From a bacterium (lineage in GTDB: Bacteria; Zhuqueibacterota; Zhuqueibacteria; Thermofontimicrobiales; Thermofontimicrobiaceae), in contig DSAU01000102.1 in the NCBI GenBank assembly GCA_011046315.1, positions 1 through 10,500 of the forward strand: a DNA stretch of 10,500 bases, given 5' to 3'. The translations under genes and the position numbers were made by a program. Every line of letters starts with the position of its first letter. Positions within the stretch are counted from its first letter, which is position 1. Of this stretch, positions 1 through 6,806 are shown one piece after another. The notes below the pieces were generated by a model, which had not been told where the DNA came from, made no database searches, and saw only the letters and a program-made list of their open reading frames with translations.

Positions 1-227
1 AAATCCTTTTTGGCACCATCAATGTGGTCTTGAATCCTTCGGGAAATTGAAAAATCCACGCCATTCTGAAATGTATAATTTCAATAAACAATGTTTTTAA
101 TAATGTTATGTTTCTGTATTATATACTTTTTATGAAAATTTTTATTCCAAATCGGCATCTTTTTTGCTGATTTATTTTTAGATTTATTAAAAATATATCA
201 AAAAAAGAAAATGAGAAAGGTCATCCC
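1..227. promoter_or_regulatory. Leader / intergenic region before the operon
   Basis: This is AT-rich DNA without a convincing gene. A perfect TATAAT lies at 74-79, inside a short inverted repeat (GAAAT at one end, ATTTC at the other). The nearest TTGAAA (47-52) is 21 bases away, which is too far for a normal sigma-70 spacer, so this is a weak promoter candidate. A terminator-like hairpin follows at 149-173. A Shine-Dalgarno-like GAGAAAGG at 213-220 sits 7 bases before the ATG at 228. In frame 3 the first 50 bases read as a short open tail ending in TGA at 48-50 (ILFGTINVVLNPSGN). It could be the end of an upstream gene but is too short to claim. Confidence 0.4.
149..173 (+). terminator. Terminator-like hairpin in the leader
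   Basis: AAATCGGCA (149-157) pairs with TGCTGATTT (165-173) over nine positions, with one G-U wobble and a seven-base T-rich loop. A T-rich run (ATTTTTAG) follows directly. The stem is fairly weak because only four of its pairs are G-C. It could end an upstream transcript or act as an attenuator in the leader of the downstream operon. Both are inferences from shape alone. Confidence 0.35.
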
Positions 228-1301
228 ATGGATCAAATTAATGTAGCGGTTGTAGGATGCGGTTATTGGGGTCCTAATTTAATTCGAAATTTTGTGCAAA
301 TCCCTGAAAGCAACATGAAAATCTGTTGCGATTTAAAAAGCGAAAGAATCGATCGAATATCAAAACTCTATCCCAATCTACAAACCACTAACAGGCTGCA
401 GGATATTCTGGAAGATAGCGACATTGATGTGGTTGCGATTGCGACGCCGGTTTATTCTCATTTTGAGATCGCTAAAAAATGTTTAGAGTACAATAAACAT
501 GTGATGATAGAAAAACCGCTGGCATCATCTACCGAACAATGCCTTGAGTTGATCGCGCTCGCAGAAAGCAAGCAGCGCATATTAATGGTGGGACACACGT
601 TTGAGTACACTGCCGCTGTTAATCAGGTCAAAGAACTGGTGCAAAGCGGTGAACTTGGGGAGATTTTTTACATCAATTGCATCCGCGCCAATCTGGGGCT
701 ATTTCAGCCGGACATTAATGTGATTTGGGATTTAGCGCCTCATGACCTGTCTATTTTGATGTATATAATGGAAAAATATCCATCCTCAATAAATGCTCAG
801 GGAAAATCCCATTTTAATCCCAAAATCGAGGATGTGGCTACCATAACATTGCATTTTGAAAACGGCATCATTGCATTTTTGCATGAAAGCTGGCTTCATC
901 CTGACAAAATCCGTCGCTTGACCATAGTCGGAAGTCAGAAGATGCTGGTATATGATGATATTGAGCAGAATGAAAAAATCCGCATCTACGATAAAGGCGT
1001 GGAAGCGCCACCATATTATAATTCTTATGCAGATTTTCATTTTTCCTATCGCTATGGCGATATTTACATTCCAAAAATCAATGACTACGAACCGCTTCGC
1101 GCCGAATGCTCCCATTTTATCGAGTGCGTTAAAACCGGGGAAACACCGCGCAGTGATGGTTACAGTGGATTGCGGGTCGTATCTATACTTGAAGCCGGGA
1201 ACAGATCACTACGCGATAAGGGGAATCGCAAAACCATTCAATATCATAAACCGACCAAACAAACAGAAGAAGTCGAATATGAAATATCTGTCAATTTCTG
1301 A
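228..1301 (+). CDS. Gfo/Idh/MocA-family NAD(P)-dependent sugar dehydrogenase
   Basis: This is a 357-residue oxidoreductase that probably oxidises a nucleotide-activated sugar in the cytoplasm. The N-terminal Rossmann fold shows the dinucleotide-binding GxGxxG as GCGYWG (residues 10-15), and the family signature EKPLA is at 95-99. A catalytic-type histidine lies in WDLAPHD (167-173), with H172 the likely proton relay residue as in WlbA/WbpB-like enzymes. The C-terminal half is the usual alpha/beta substrate domain. Length is normal for the family. The ATG has a good GAGAAAGG site 7 bases upstream. The next gene, a WbpD-type acetyltransferase, overlaps its 3' end by 23 bases. That pairing is typical of 2,3-diacetamido-sugar acid synthesis, where this enzyme would make the 3-keto intermediate. 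The required 3-aminotransferase is not in the window. Family assignment is firm; the substrate is inferred from the neighbour. Confidence 0.85.
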   Translation: MDQINVAVVGCGYWGPNLIRNFVQIPESNMKICCDLKSERIDRISKLYPNLQTTNRLQDILEDSDIDVVAIATPVYSHFEIAKKCLEYNKHVMIEKPLASSTEQCLELIALAESKQRILMVGHTFEYTAAVNQVKELVQSGELGEIFYINCIRANLGLFQPDINVIWDLAPHDLSILMYIMEKYPSSINAQGKSHFNPKIEDVATITLHFENGIIAFLHESWLHPDKIRRLTIVGSQKMLVYDDIEQNEKIRIYDKGVEAPPYYNSYADFHFSYRYGDIYIPKINDYEPLRAECSHFIECVKTGETPRSDGYSGLRVVSILEAGNRSLRDKGNRKTIQYHKPTKQTEEVEYEISVNF

Positions 1302-1767
1302 TGATGTCAAACTGGGTAACAACGTTCAGCTCTATAATTTTGTGAACCTCTACGGCTGTGAAATTGGAGATAACACCAGGATCGGGACTTTTGTGGAAAT
1401 CCAAAAAGGAGCCAAAGTCGGGAAAAATTGCAAAATCTCAAGCCATAGTTTTATTTGCGAAGGAGTTACAATAGAAGATAATGTTTTTATCGGACATAAT
1501 GTAACATTCATTAACGATCCTTACCCCAAAGCGACCACAATTGAGGGGGAATTACAAACAGAAGCCGATTGGGCTTGCATTCCGACGCTGGTTAAAAAAA
1601 ACGTTTCAATCGGCTCCAGCGCCACTATTTTAGCCGGGATTACTGTTGGTGAAAATGCACTGATCGGCGCCGGCAGTGTAGTTACCAAAGATGTGCCGCC
1701 AAATTCCATCGTCGCCGGTAATCCGGCGCGGATACTGAGACGAATTGACCAAACCCGGGAAGTCTAA
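1279..1767 (+). CDS. WbpD-like left-handed beta-helix sugar N-acetyltransferase
   Basis: This is a 162-residue acyltransferase that probably moves an acetyl group from acetyl-CoA to an amino group on a nucleotide sugar. It is built almost entirely of hexapeptide repeats, for example VKLGNN, CEIGDN, TRIGTF, AKVGKN, VTIEDN, VFIGHN, VSIGSS, ITVGEN and ALIGAG. They are interrupted at about residues 78-100 by the FINDPYPKA loop, which is characteristic of WbpD/WlbB-type enzymes. It ends in the common VPPNSIVAGNPAR segment (139-151). H56 and H73 are candidate catalytic histidines. The frame is open upstream to 952, but homology-like sequence begins at MKYLSISDDV, so I chose the ATG at 1279, inside the end of the preceding dehydrogenase gene. 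An AGAAGAAG stretch upstream can serve as a weak ribosome site. The overlap implies translational coupling with the dehydrogenase and supports a shared amino-sugar pathway. Confidence 0.85.
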   Translation: MKYLSISDDVKLGNNVQLYNFVNLYGCEIGDNTRIGTFVEIQKGAKVGKNCKISSHSFICEGVTIEDNVFIGHNVTFINDPYPKATTIEGELQTEADWACIPTLVKKNVSIGSSATILAGITVGENALIGAGSVVTKDVPPNSIVAGNPARILRRIDQTREV

Positions 1768-1769
1768 AT

Positions 1770-2801
1770 TTGGACATGAAAATCTATGACCCTCAGGAAG
1801 AGACTCAATGGGATGAACGCATTGCTCAATTAGACCGTCCTTCATTGTTTTACTCATCACTGTGGGCAGCCGTGTTACATGACAGCTATCAATATCGCCC
1901 GATTTATTTTGTTCAGCGACAGGGCGAAGCTATTCATTTTTTATTGCCGGTGATGGAAATCTCCAGCCGAATAACCGGGAGGCGCGGTGTGTCTTTACCG
2001 TTCACCGACTTTTGCGATCCTTACGTTATCGATCCAATTGATTTTGAACCCGCAATTTCAGAAGCGATTGAATTGGGAAAACAACGGGGATGGCGTAGCC
2101 TGGAAATCCGCGGGGGAAAGACTTTGTTAAAAAACCAGCTATCCTCCCGGCAATATTTCCAACATCAGTTAAATTTGGGCGACCCGGAAACACTATTTCG
2201 AAATCTCAAGAGCAGCACACAGCGGAATATTCGCAAAGCCCGGAAAAACGGAGTCGTAGTACGGTTTGACAATTCCACAGCCGCGATGGAGGATTTTTAC
2301 CGTTTGAATTGCCTCACCCGAAAAAAGCACGGTCTCCCTCCGCAGCCAATATCATTTTTCCAAAATGTACTCAACAATATCATCCGCACAAACCACGGGG
2401 TCATTGCACAGGCGACCTATCATAACAAAATTATTGCCGCAGCCATTTTTTTTCACTTTCAGAAATCGGTTGTCTATAAATACGGGGCATCGGATATCGA
2501 TCATCTGCCGCTCCGCGCCAATAATCTGCTGATGTGGGAAGCTATCGCCCATTTCAGTGGCAGAAATTTCGAGCAGCTTGATTTTGGCAAGACTGAAATT
2601 GCCAACGAGGGACTTCGTAAATATAAACTTTCATGGGGCGCTGACGAAAAACGGGTACCCTATTATAAATACGATTACCAATCCAATTCATTTATTCAGG
2701 ATCGCAATAAAGAGAGCGGCTGGTATAATGCGGTTTTTAAAAAAATGCCGCTACCATTATTAAAATTAACCGGGGCTTTGCTATACAAACATGTCGGATA
2801 A
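1770..2801 (+). CDS. FemAB-like acyl/aminoacyl transferase (first copy)
   Basis: This is a 343-residue protein of the FemAB-related, GNAT-fold family. Characterised Fem relatives add amino acids to peptidoglycan precursors; many uncharacterised members sit in polysaccharide loci. The N-terminal half has the SLFYSSLWAAVL (25-36) and GVSLPFTDFCDPY (73-85) segments. The centre has SSTQRNIRKARKNGV (148-162) and TRKKHGLPPQP (183-193). The C-terminal acyltransferase half carries YKYGASD (236-242), LRANNLLMWEAI (248-259) and LDFGKTEIANEGL (270-282). There is no signal peptide or membrane segment. The start is TTG at 1770, 7 bases after GGGAAG; an ATG two codons later (1776) is the alternative and changes nothing important. 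It follows the acetyltransferase with a 2-base gap and overlaps the deacetylase by 11 bases. The donor and acceptor are unknown. Confidence 0.8.
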   Translation: MDMKIYDPQEETQWDERIAQLDRPSLFYSSLWAAVLHDSYQYRPIYFVQRQGEAIHFLLPVMEISSRITGRRGVSLPFTDFCDPYVIDPIDFEPAISEAIELGKQRGWRSLEIRGGKTLLKNQLSSRQYFQHQLNLGDPETLFRNLKSSTQRNIRKARKNGVVVRFDNSTAAMEDFYRLNCLTRKKHGLPPQPISFFQNVLNNIIRTNHGVIAQATYHNKIIAAAIFFHFQKSVVYKYGASDIDHLPLRANNLLMWEAIAHFSGRNFEQLDFGKTEIANEGLRKYKLSWGADEKRVPYYKYDYQSNSFIQDRNKESGWYNAVFKKMPLPLLKLTGALLYKHVG

Positions 2802-3741
2802 ATTTAATAGCTTTTGGCGAAAAATTTTCTATCTGCTCAAGCCTTTGCTGCCCAGGGCGATTCAGATATTTCTGCGACGGCAAATTGTTATTCGCAAAAG
2901 ACAACAATATGCTCACTGCTGGCCTATTTCAGATAGCAGCGCAAAGCCAAAAAATTTCTGGCCGGGTTGGCCTCAAGGTAAAAAATTCGCCGTTGTACTA
3001 ACCCATGATGTGGAAACAGCATTCGGCCAGGAACGCTGCCTGGCCTTGGCTGAATTGGAGAGCAAGCTTGGCTTTCGCTCGTCGTTTAATTTTGTACCTG
3101 AACGCTATCCGGTTCAGGAGAAAATCCGAAACCAATTAACTCAAAATGGTTTCGAAGTCGGAGTTCATGGGCTTTACCACGATGGTAAGCTTTATCAATC
3201 CAGAAAGACATTTATGCAGCGCGCGGAAAAAATAAATCACTATTTAAAAGCCTGGAACGCGGTCGGTTTTCGTTCTCCGGCGATGCACCATAATCTGGAC
3301 TGGCTTCACCAACTGGACATTATTTACGACGCCTCAACTTTTGATACCGATCCATTTGAACCGCAGTCCGATGGCGTGGATACGATTTTTCCGTTTTGGG
3401 TGGAAAACAATGGCAGCAGTCGTGGTTATGTGGAATTGCCGTATACGTTGGTACAAGACTTTACGCAATTTATTCTGATGAGGGAAAAAAACAACCAGCT
3501 TTGGCAGCAAAAAGCAGATTGGATTGCCGAAAAAGGCGGTATGATTCTGTTAAACACACATCCGGATTATATGTACTTTGCTAATGGCAAAAAAACATTA
3601 AGCGAATATCCGGTTAGTTATTATGAAGATTTTTTAAAATATTTACGATCGAAATACCAGCAAAAATTTTGGAATGCGCCACCGGGAGAAATTGCACAGT
3701 TTTTCATTGAATCAATAAACAAGAAAACATCCAATTTTTAA
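2791..3741 (+). CDS. Divergent polysaccharide deacetylase (CE4/NodB-like fold)
   Basis: This is a 316-residue protein with the marks of a metal-dependent carbohydrate deacetylase, which would remove N- or O-acetyl groups from a glycan. Motif 1 is THDVE (71-75), a variant of the classical TFDD. Motif 2 is HGLYH (H126 and H130, the metal-ligand pair). FRSPAMHHN (160-168) corresponds to motif 3, and LLNTHPDY (253-260) supplies the usual late catalytic histidine, H257. The first 60 residues are basic and amphipathic (several Arg/Lys runs around 22-40) without a recognisable signal peptide, so it may be cytoplasmic or membrane-associated. The ATG at 2791 overlaps the end of the FemAB gene by 11 bases, suggesting translational coupling. 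A pairing of FemAB-like and deacetylase proteins is common in exopolysaccharide loci. The family is sure; the substrate is unknown. Confidence 0.8.
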   Translation: MSDKFNSFWRKIFYLLKPLLPRAIQIFLRRQIVIRKRQQYAHCWPISDSSAKPKNFWPGWPQGKKFAVVLTHDVETAFGQERCLALAELESKLGFRSSFNFVPERYPVQEKIRNQLTQNGFEVGVHGLYHDGKLYQSRKTFMQRAEKINHYLKAWNAVGFRSPAMHHNLDWLHQLDIIYDASTFDTDPFEPQSDGVDTIFPFWVENNGSSRGYVELPYTLVQDFTQFILMREKNNQLWQQKADWIAEKGGMILLNTHPDYMYFANGKKTLSEYPVSYYEDFLKYLRSKYQQKFWNAPPGEIAQFFIESINKKTSNF

Positions 3742-3773
3742 CTCTATTTGAACAACAGCTAAAGGTAGAGATC

Positions 3774-4022
3774 ATGAACACTTCCGAAGAAGTTCGTCAG
3801 TTTATCCTGTCCGAGCTGATCAATGGTACAGGATCCGTCGATATTGATGACGAAACAGAGTTGATCGAATCCGGGATCATTGATTCTCTTGGGATAATGA
3901 AATTGTTAACTTTTATCGAAACAAAATTTGCTGCAAAAATTGACGAGTCTGAACTGATGCCGGAAAACTTTCACTCCATTGATGCCATTAGAGCGTTACT
4001 TAACCGACTTAACAACAATTAG
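3774..4022 (+). CDS. Free-standing acyl/peptidyl carrier protein
   Basis: This is an 82-residue acidic carrier protein. The phosphopantetheine attachment site is S38 in ESGIIDSLGIMKLL (32-45), where DSLG matches the usual DSL signature. Predicted helices either side fit the four-helix carrier fold, and the length is normal. The ATG follows an AAAGGTAGAG ribosome-site-like stretch at 3761-3770. It stands directly before an acyl-CoA dehydrogenase-like flavoprotein and a stand-alone adenylation enzyme, so it most probably carries the acid activated by that enzyme rather than serving fatty acid synthesis. No fatty acid synthase genes are nearby. A DltC-like role is possible in principle, but no DltB or DltD is present in the window. 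Confidence 0.9.
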   Translation: MNTSEEVRQFILSELINGTGSVDIDDETELIESGIIDSLGIMKLLTFIETKFAAKIDESELMPENFHSIDAIRALLNRLNNN

Positions 4023-4036
4023 CTGGGATCAAAGCT

Positions 4037-5182
4037 GTGGATTTTAAGACAACAAATGAACAGGACTTACTGGCAAATAATATCATTAAATTTGCCCGCA
4101 ATGAATTAAATGAAGGAATTGAACAACGCGACGCCAACAGCGAATTTAACCGAAGAGAATGGCATAAATGCGCTGAAATCGGAATCTGTGGACTTACTTT
4201 TCCCGAAGAATATGGCGGTGGCAATGCCGATCTTTCAACAACCGTAAACTGTATCCGAGCGCTCAGCTATGGCTGTCAGGACACCGGACTGGTGTTGGCG
4301 CTTATTACGCAAATATGCTGCGGTTTGCAATTGCATCTATTCGGCAAAGACAATCAAAAGGAGAAATATCTGCCACCCATCATTTCCGGTGAAAAAATTG
4401 CGGCACAGGCTATTTCCGAAAGCGATGCCGGCTCGGATGTCGGATCTATGCGAACTACAGCTATTCCCCACCCGAATGGATATCGACTGAATGGAACTAA
4501 GATGTACATTACCAACGGACCTATTGCCGACATCGTTCTTGTCATAGCAAAAACCGGGCAAAGTCAGATGGCGTTCAGAAATCTGTCTTGTTTTATTGTA
4601 ACCAAAGAAACTTCAGGCTTTTCAAGCGAGACCAATCTGGAAAAAATGGGACTGCGAACCATGCAAAACAGCGGACTCATTTTTGAAAATTGTGATATTC
4701 CAGCAGAGCAGATCGTTGGAAACGAGGGGCAGGGTATGTTCATTTTTAACGAAATGATCGAATGGGAAAGAATTTTGATGGCAGCTTGCTACCTGGGAGT
4801 GATGCAACGGATTTACGAAACAACGGTCAACTATGCCAAAACCAGAAATCAATTCGGAAAACCCATCGGTCAATTTCAAGCTGTTTCCAGCAAAATTGCT
4901 GATATGCGAATAAAAATTGAGCTTGGCAAACTCATTATCGACAAAGCTGCCTGGCAGAAGGATCAAAAAATTCGCTCCACTGTGGAAAGCTCAATCGCAA
5001 AAGTTTTCCTCAGTGAAAGTTTAAAAAAAATATGCGCCGACGCGCTGCAAATACATGGCGCTTACGGCTATATGAAAGAAGCCGGAATCGAACGCGACGT
5101 ACGTAACAGTTTTGCAGCAACGATATCTTCCGGCGCATCTGAAATTCAACGAAACATCATTGCCAAACTTTCAAACTTATAA
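4037..5182 (+). CDS. Acyl-CoA dehydrogenase-family flavoprotein, probable acyl-carrier-protein desaturase
   Basis: This is a complete 381-residue acyl-CoA dehydrogenase fold expected to use FAD to introduce an alpha,beta double bond. AISESDAGSD (125-134) and the following MRTT are the flavin/substrate loop. KMYITNGPIAD (155-165), RNQFGKPIGQFQ (270-281) and the end HGAYGYMKEAGIERD (340-354) are also standard. The position that holds the catalytic Glu in medium-chain enzymes (YEGTS) is serine here (S365 in ISSGASEIQ). A glutamate is instead present at E244 in IEWERILMA, where isovaleryl-CoA dehydrogenase has its base. That arrangement also fits, as I recall them, the flavoproteins of natural-product pathways acting on carrier-bound substrates. 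The start is GTG, with GGGA 8 bases upstream and no in-frame ATG near the N-terminus. It lies between a carrier protein (14-base gap) and an adenylation enzyme (10-base gap). The acyl substrate is unknown; prolyl is one candidate. Confidence 0.85.
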   Translation: MDFKTTNEQDLLANNIIKFARNELNEGIEQRDANSEFNRREWHKCAEIGICGLTFPEEYGGGNADLSTTVNCIRALSYGCQDTGLVLALITQICCGLQLHLFGKDNQKEKYLPPIISGEKIAAQAISESDAGSDVGSMRTTAIPHPNGYRLNGTKMYITNGPIADIVLVIAKTGQSQMAFRNLSCFIVTKETSGFSSETNLEKMGLRTMQNSGLIFENCDIPAEQIVGNEGQGMFIFNEMIEWERILMAACYLGVMQRIYETTVNYAKTRNQFGKPIGQFQAVSSKIADMRIKIELGKLIIDKAAWQKDQKIRSTVESSIAKVFLSESLKKICADALQIHGAYGYMKEAGIERDVRNSFAATISSGASEIQRNIIAKLSNL

Positions 5183-5192
5183 CAAACCTATA

Positions 5193-6806
5193 ATGACTGC
5201 TTATCTTTTACAACATTTCTTGGACGAAGCTGCGGATCGATTTCCGGATAATACCGCGCTTGTGGATTGTCGCCAGCAACTTTCTTATTTTCAATTAAAT
5301 AAATATTGCAACCAACTGGCAAATTATTTGGAGCAGGTCGGTGTCTCCAGGCAGGATCGAGTAATGGTCTTTTGTAACAGATCAGTTGAATCAATTATCG
5401 CAATTTTTGGGATATTGAAAAGCAATGCCATTTATATACCAGTGGATTTCGACGTTCCAGTGGAAAGACTTCGATATATTTTTCAAGATTGCACACCAAA
5501 AGTCGCCATTTGCTGTGGAGAAATCTGCTCAGCTTTGCAAAAGCTCAAGAGGTCGAATCAGTTTTTACCGCCAACTTTTTTACTCAAATTAAACTCAGCA
5601 ATAACCATTACACCTTTAACCAACAACGAAAGCCAGTTTTTCAAAAAGCCACCAACATTTTCTGAAGCGCAGCCCCTTTATCAAAATGTGGACACCGATT
5701 TAGCATACATTATGTACACCTCAGGCTCAACTGGTAAACCAAAAGGGGTGATGATTTCGCATTTGAATGTCAGGGATTATATCGACTGGGCAGTAGAAAC
5801 ATTTTCGATCAGCAGAACTGATTGCATATTGAACACTGCTCCCCTTTTTTTTGATATGTCCACCTTTGATATCTTTGCCACGATCAAAGCCGGTGCAAAG
5901 TTGATAATGGCTGACGAGCTTTGCTGTTTGTTTCCGGGAAAATTAATCCAGTTAATCGAAAAGCATCGTGTAAACCTCTGGAAAGGTGTCTCTTCTCTGT
6001 TAATGTATATGGCGCGCAGTGGTTGCCTCAAACCAGGGAGACTGAATTCTCTAAAAAAAGTACTGTTTGGCGGCGAAGCTTTAGCCAAGAAATATCTGAT
6101 CCAGTGGATGGAAACTTACCCCGAAAAACAATATTACAACATGTACGGGCCCACTGAAGCGACCGGCGTCTCGGTATTTCATCACCTTCAGAAAATCCCG
6201 GCATCTGACACAGAACCCATTCCCATCGGAAAACCATGCCGCAACACGGAAATCATAGTTTTAAACACGGACAATCAGCCGGCTGAATCTGGTGAGCTCT
6301 GCATTCGAGGCTGTGGCGTAAGTGCTGGATATTGGAATGATGCCTCAGCCACTGAGGCTGTATTTATTACCAATCCAATTTCAGGTATAAAAGGAGACCG
6401 AATTTTTCGCAGCGGTGATATTGTCAGAAAAAGCGACGATGGAGTTCTCGAACTCATCGGTCGAAAGGACAATCAGGTAAAATTTATGGGTTATCGCATT
6501 GATCTGACAGAGATCGAAACCACCCTGACGACATTAACGGGAGTGCATGACGCTGCTGTGGTACTTGTTCGATCAGCATCTTTTGAATTAAATGAGTTGG
6601 TAGCCTTTGTCGAATTATCCCCGCAGGCGAACCTCGAAGAAATAAAACGCATGTTAGTTGACAGGCTGCCACGTTATATGGCGCCGAATAATTACTTTCA
6701 AATTGATCGCATTCCCCGATCAGAGCGGGGCAAGTTAGATCGAAAAGCATTGACTGAATTGGCAAAAGAACGGCTCGCTGCTAAATTATCGGAATTTGAA
6801 AAATGA
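5193..6806 (+). CDS. Stand-alone adenylation enzyme (amino acid/acyl-carrier-protein ligase type)
   Basis: This 537-residue AMP-forming ligase would activate a carboxylic or amino acid with ATP and load it onto a carrier-protein thiol. Core motifs appear in order: A3 YTSGSTGKPKG (175-185), A4 with D221 in FFDMSTFDIF, A5 NMYGPTEAT (316-324), A6 GELCIRGCGVSAGYW (367-381), A7 FRSGDI (405-410), A8 GRKDNQVKFMGYRID (423-437) and A10 ERGKLDRKAL with catalytic K514. No condensation, carrier or thioesterase domain is fused. D221, equivalent to the aspartate that binds the alpha-amino group in NRPS domains, favours an amino acid substrate. Lining the pocket up by eye gives D-M-F-K-L-G-M-G-V-K, which I cannot assign. 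The frame is open back to 5112, but that stretch lies within the dehydrogenase gene. The ATG at 5193, 10 bases after its stop, begins the homologous sequence. The 3' end overlaps the next gene as ATGA. Confidence 0.87.
   Translation: MTAYLLQHFLDEAADRFPDNTALVDCRQQLSYFQLNKYCNQLANYLEQVGVSRQDRVMVFCNRSVESIIAIFGILKSNAIYIPVDFDVPVERLRYIFQDCTPKVAICCGEICSALQKLKRSNQFLPPTFLLKLNSAITITPLTNNESQFFKKPPTFSEAQPLYQNVDTDLAYIMYTSGSTGKPKGVMISHLNVRDYIDWAVETFSISRTDCILNTAPLFFDMSTFDIFATIKAGAKLIMADELCCLFPGKLIQLIEKHRVNLWKGVSSLLMYMARSGCLKPGRLNSLKKVLFGGEALAKKYLIQWMETYPEKQYYNMYGPTEATGVSVFHHLQKIPASDTEPIPIGKPCRNTEIIVLNTDNQPAESGELCIRGCGVSAGYWNDASATEAVFITNPISGIKGDRIFRSGDIVRKSDDGVLELIGRKDNQVKFMGYRIDLTEIETTLTTLTGVHDAAVVLVRSASFELNELVAFVELSPQANLEEIKRMLVDRLPRYMAPNNYFQIDRIPRSERGKLDRKALTELAKERLAAKLSEFEK

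Noticed and set aside
952..1278. An open frame that would extend the acetyltransferase upstream by 109 residues
   Set aside because: It lies wholly inside the dehydrogenase gene in another frame and has no hexapeptide or other family sequence; the ATG at 1279 begins the recognisable protein.
4009..4966. Minus-strand open frames opposite the acyl-CoA dehydrogenase
   Set aside because: They have no recognisable domains and lie opposite a strongly conserved gene, so they are shadows.
5112..5192. A 27-residue N-terminal extension of the adenylation enzyme
   Set aside because: It overlaps the conserved end of the dehydrogenase gene; the ATG at 5193 starts typical adenylation-domain sequence.
3774..6806. 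A D-alanylation (Dlt) system
   Set aside because: The carrier protein and ligase fit in part, but no DltB (MBOAT) or DltD is present in the window and the dehydrogenase has no place in that pathway.
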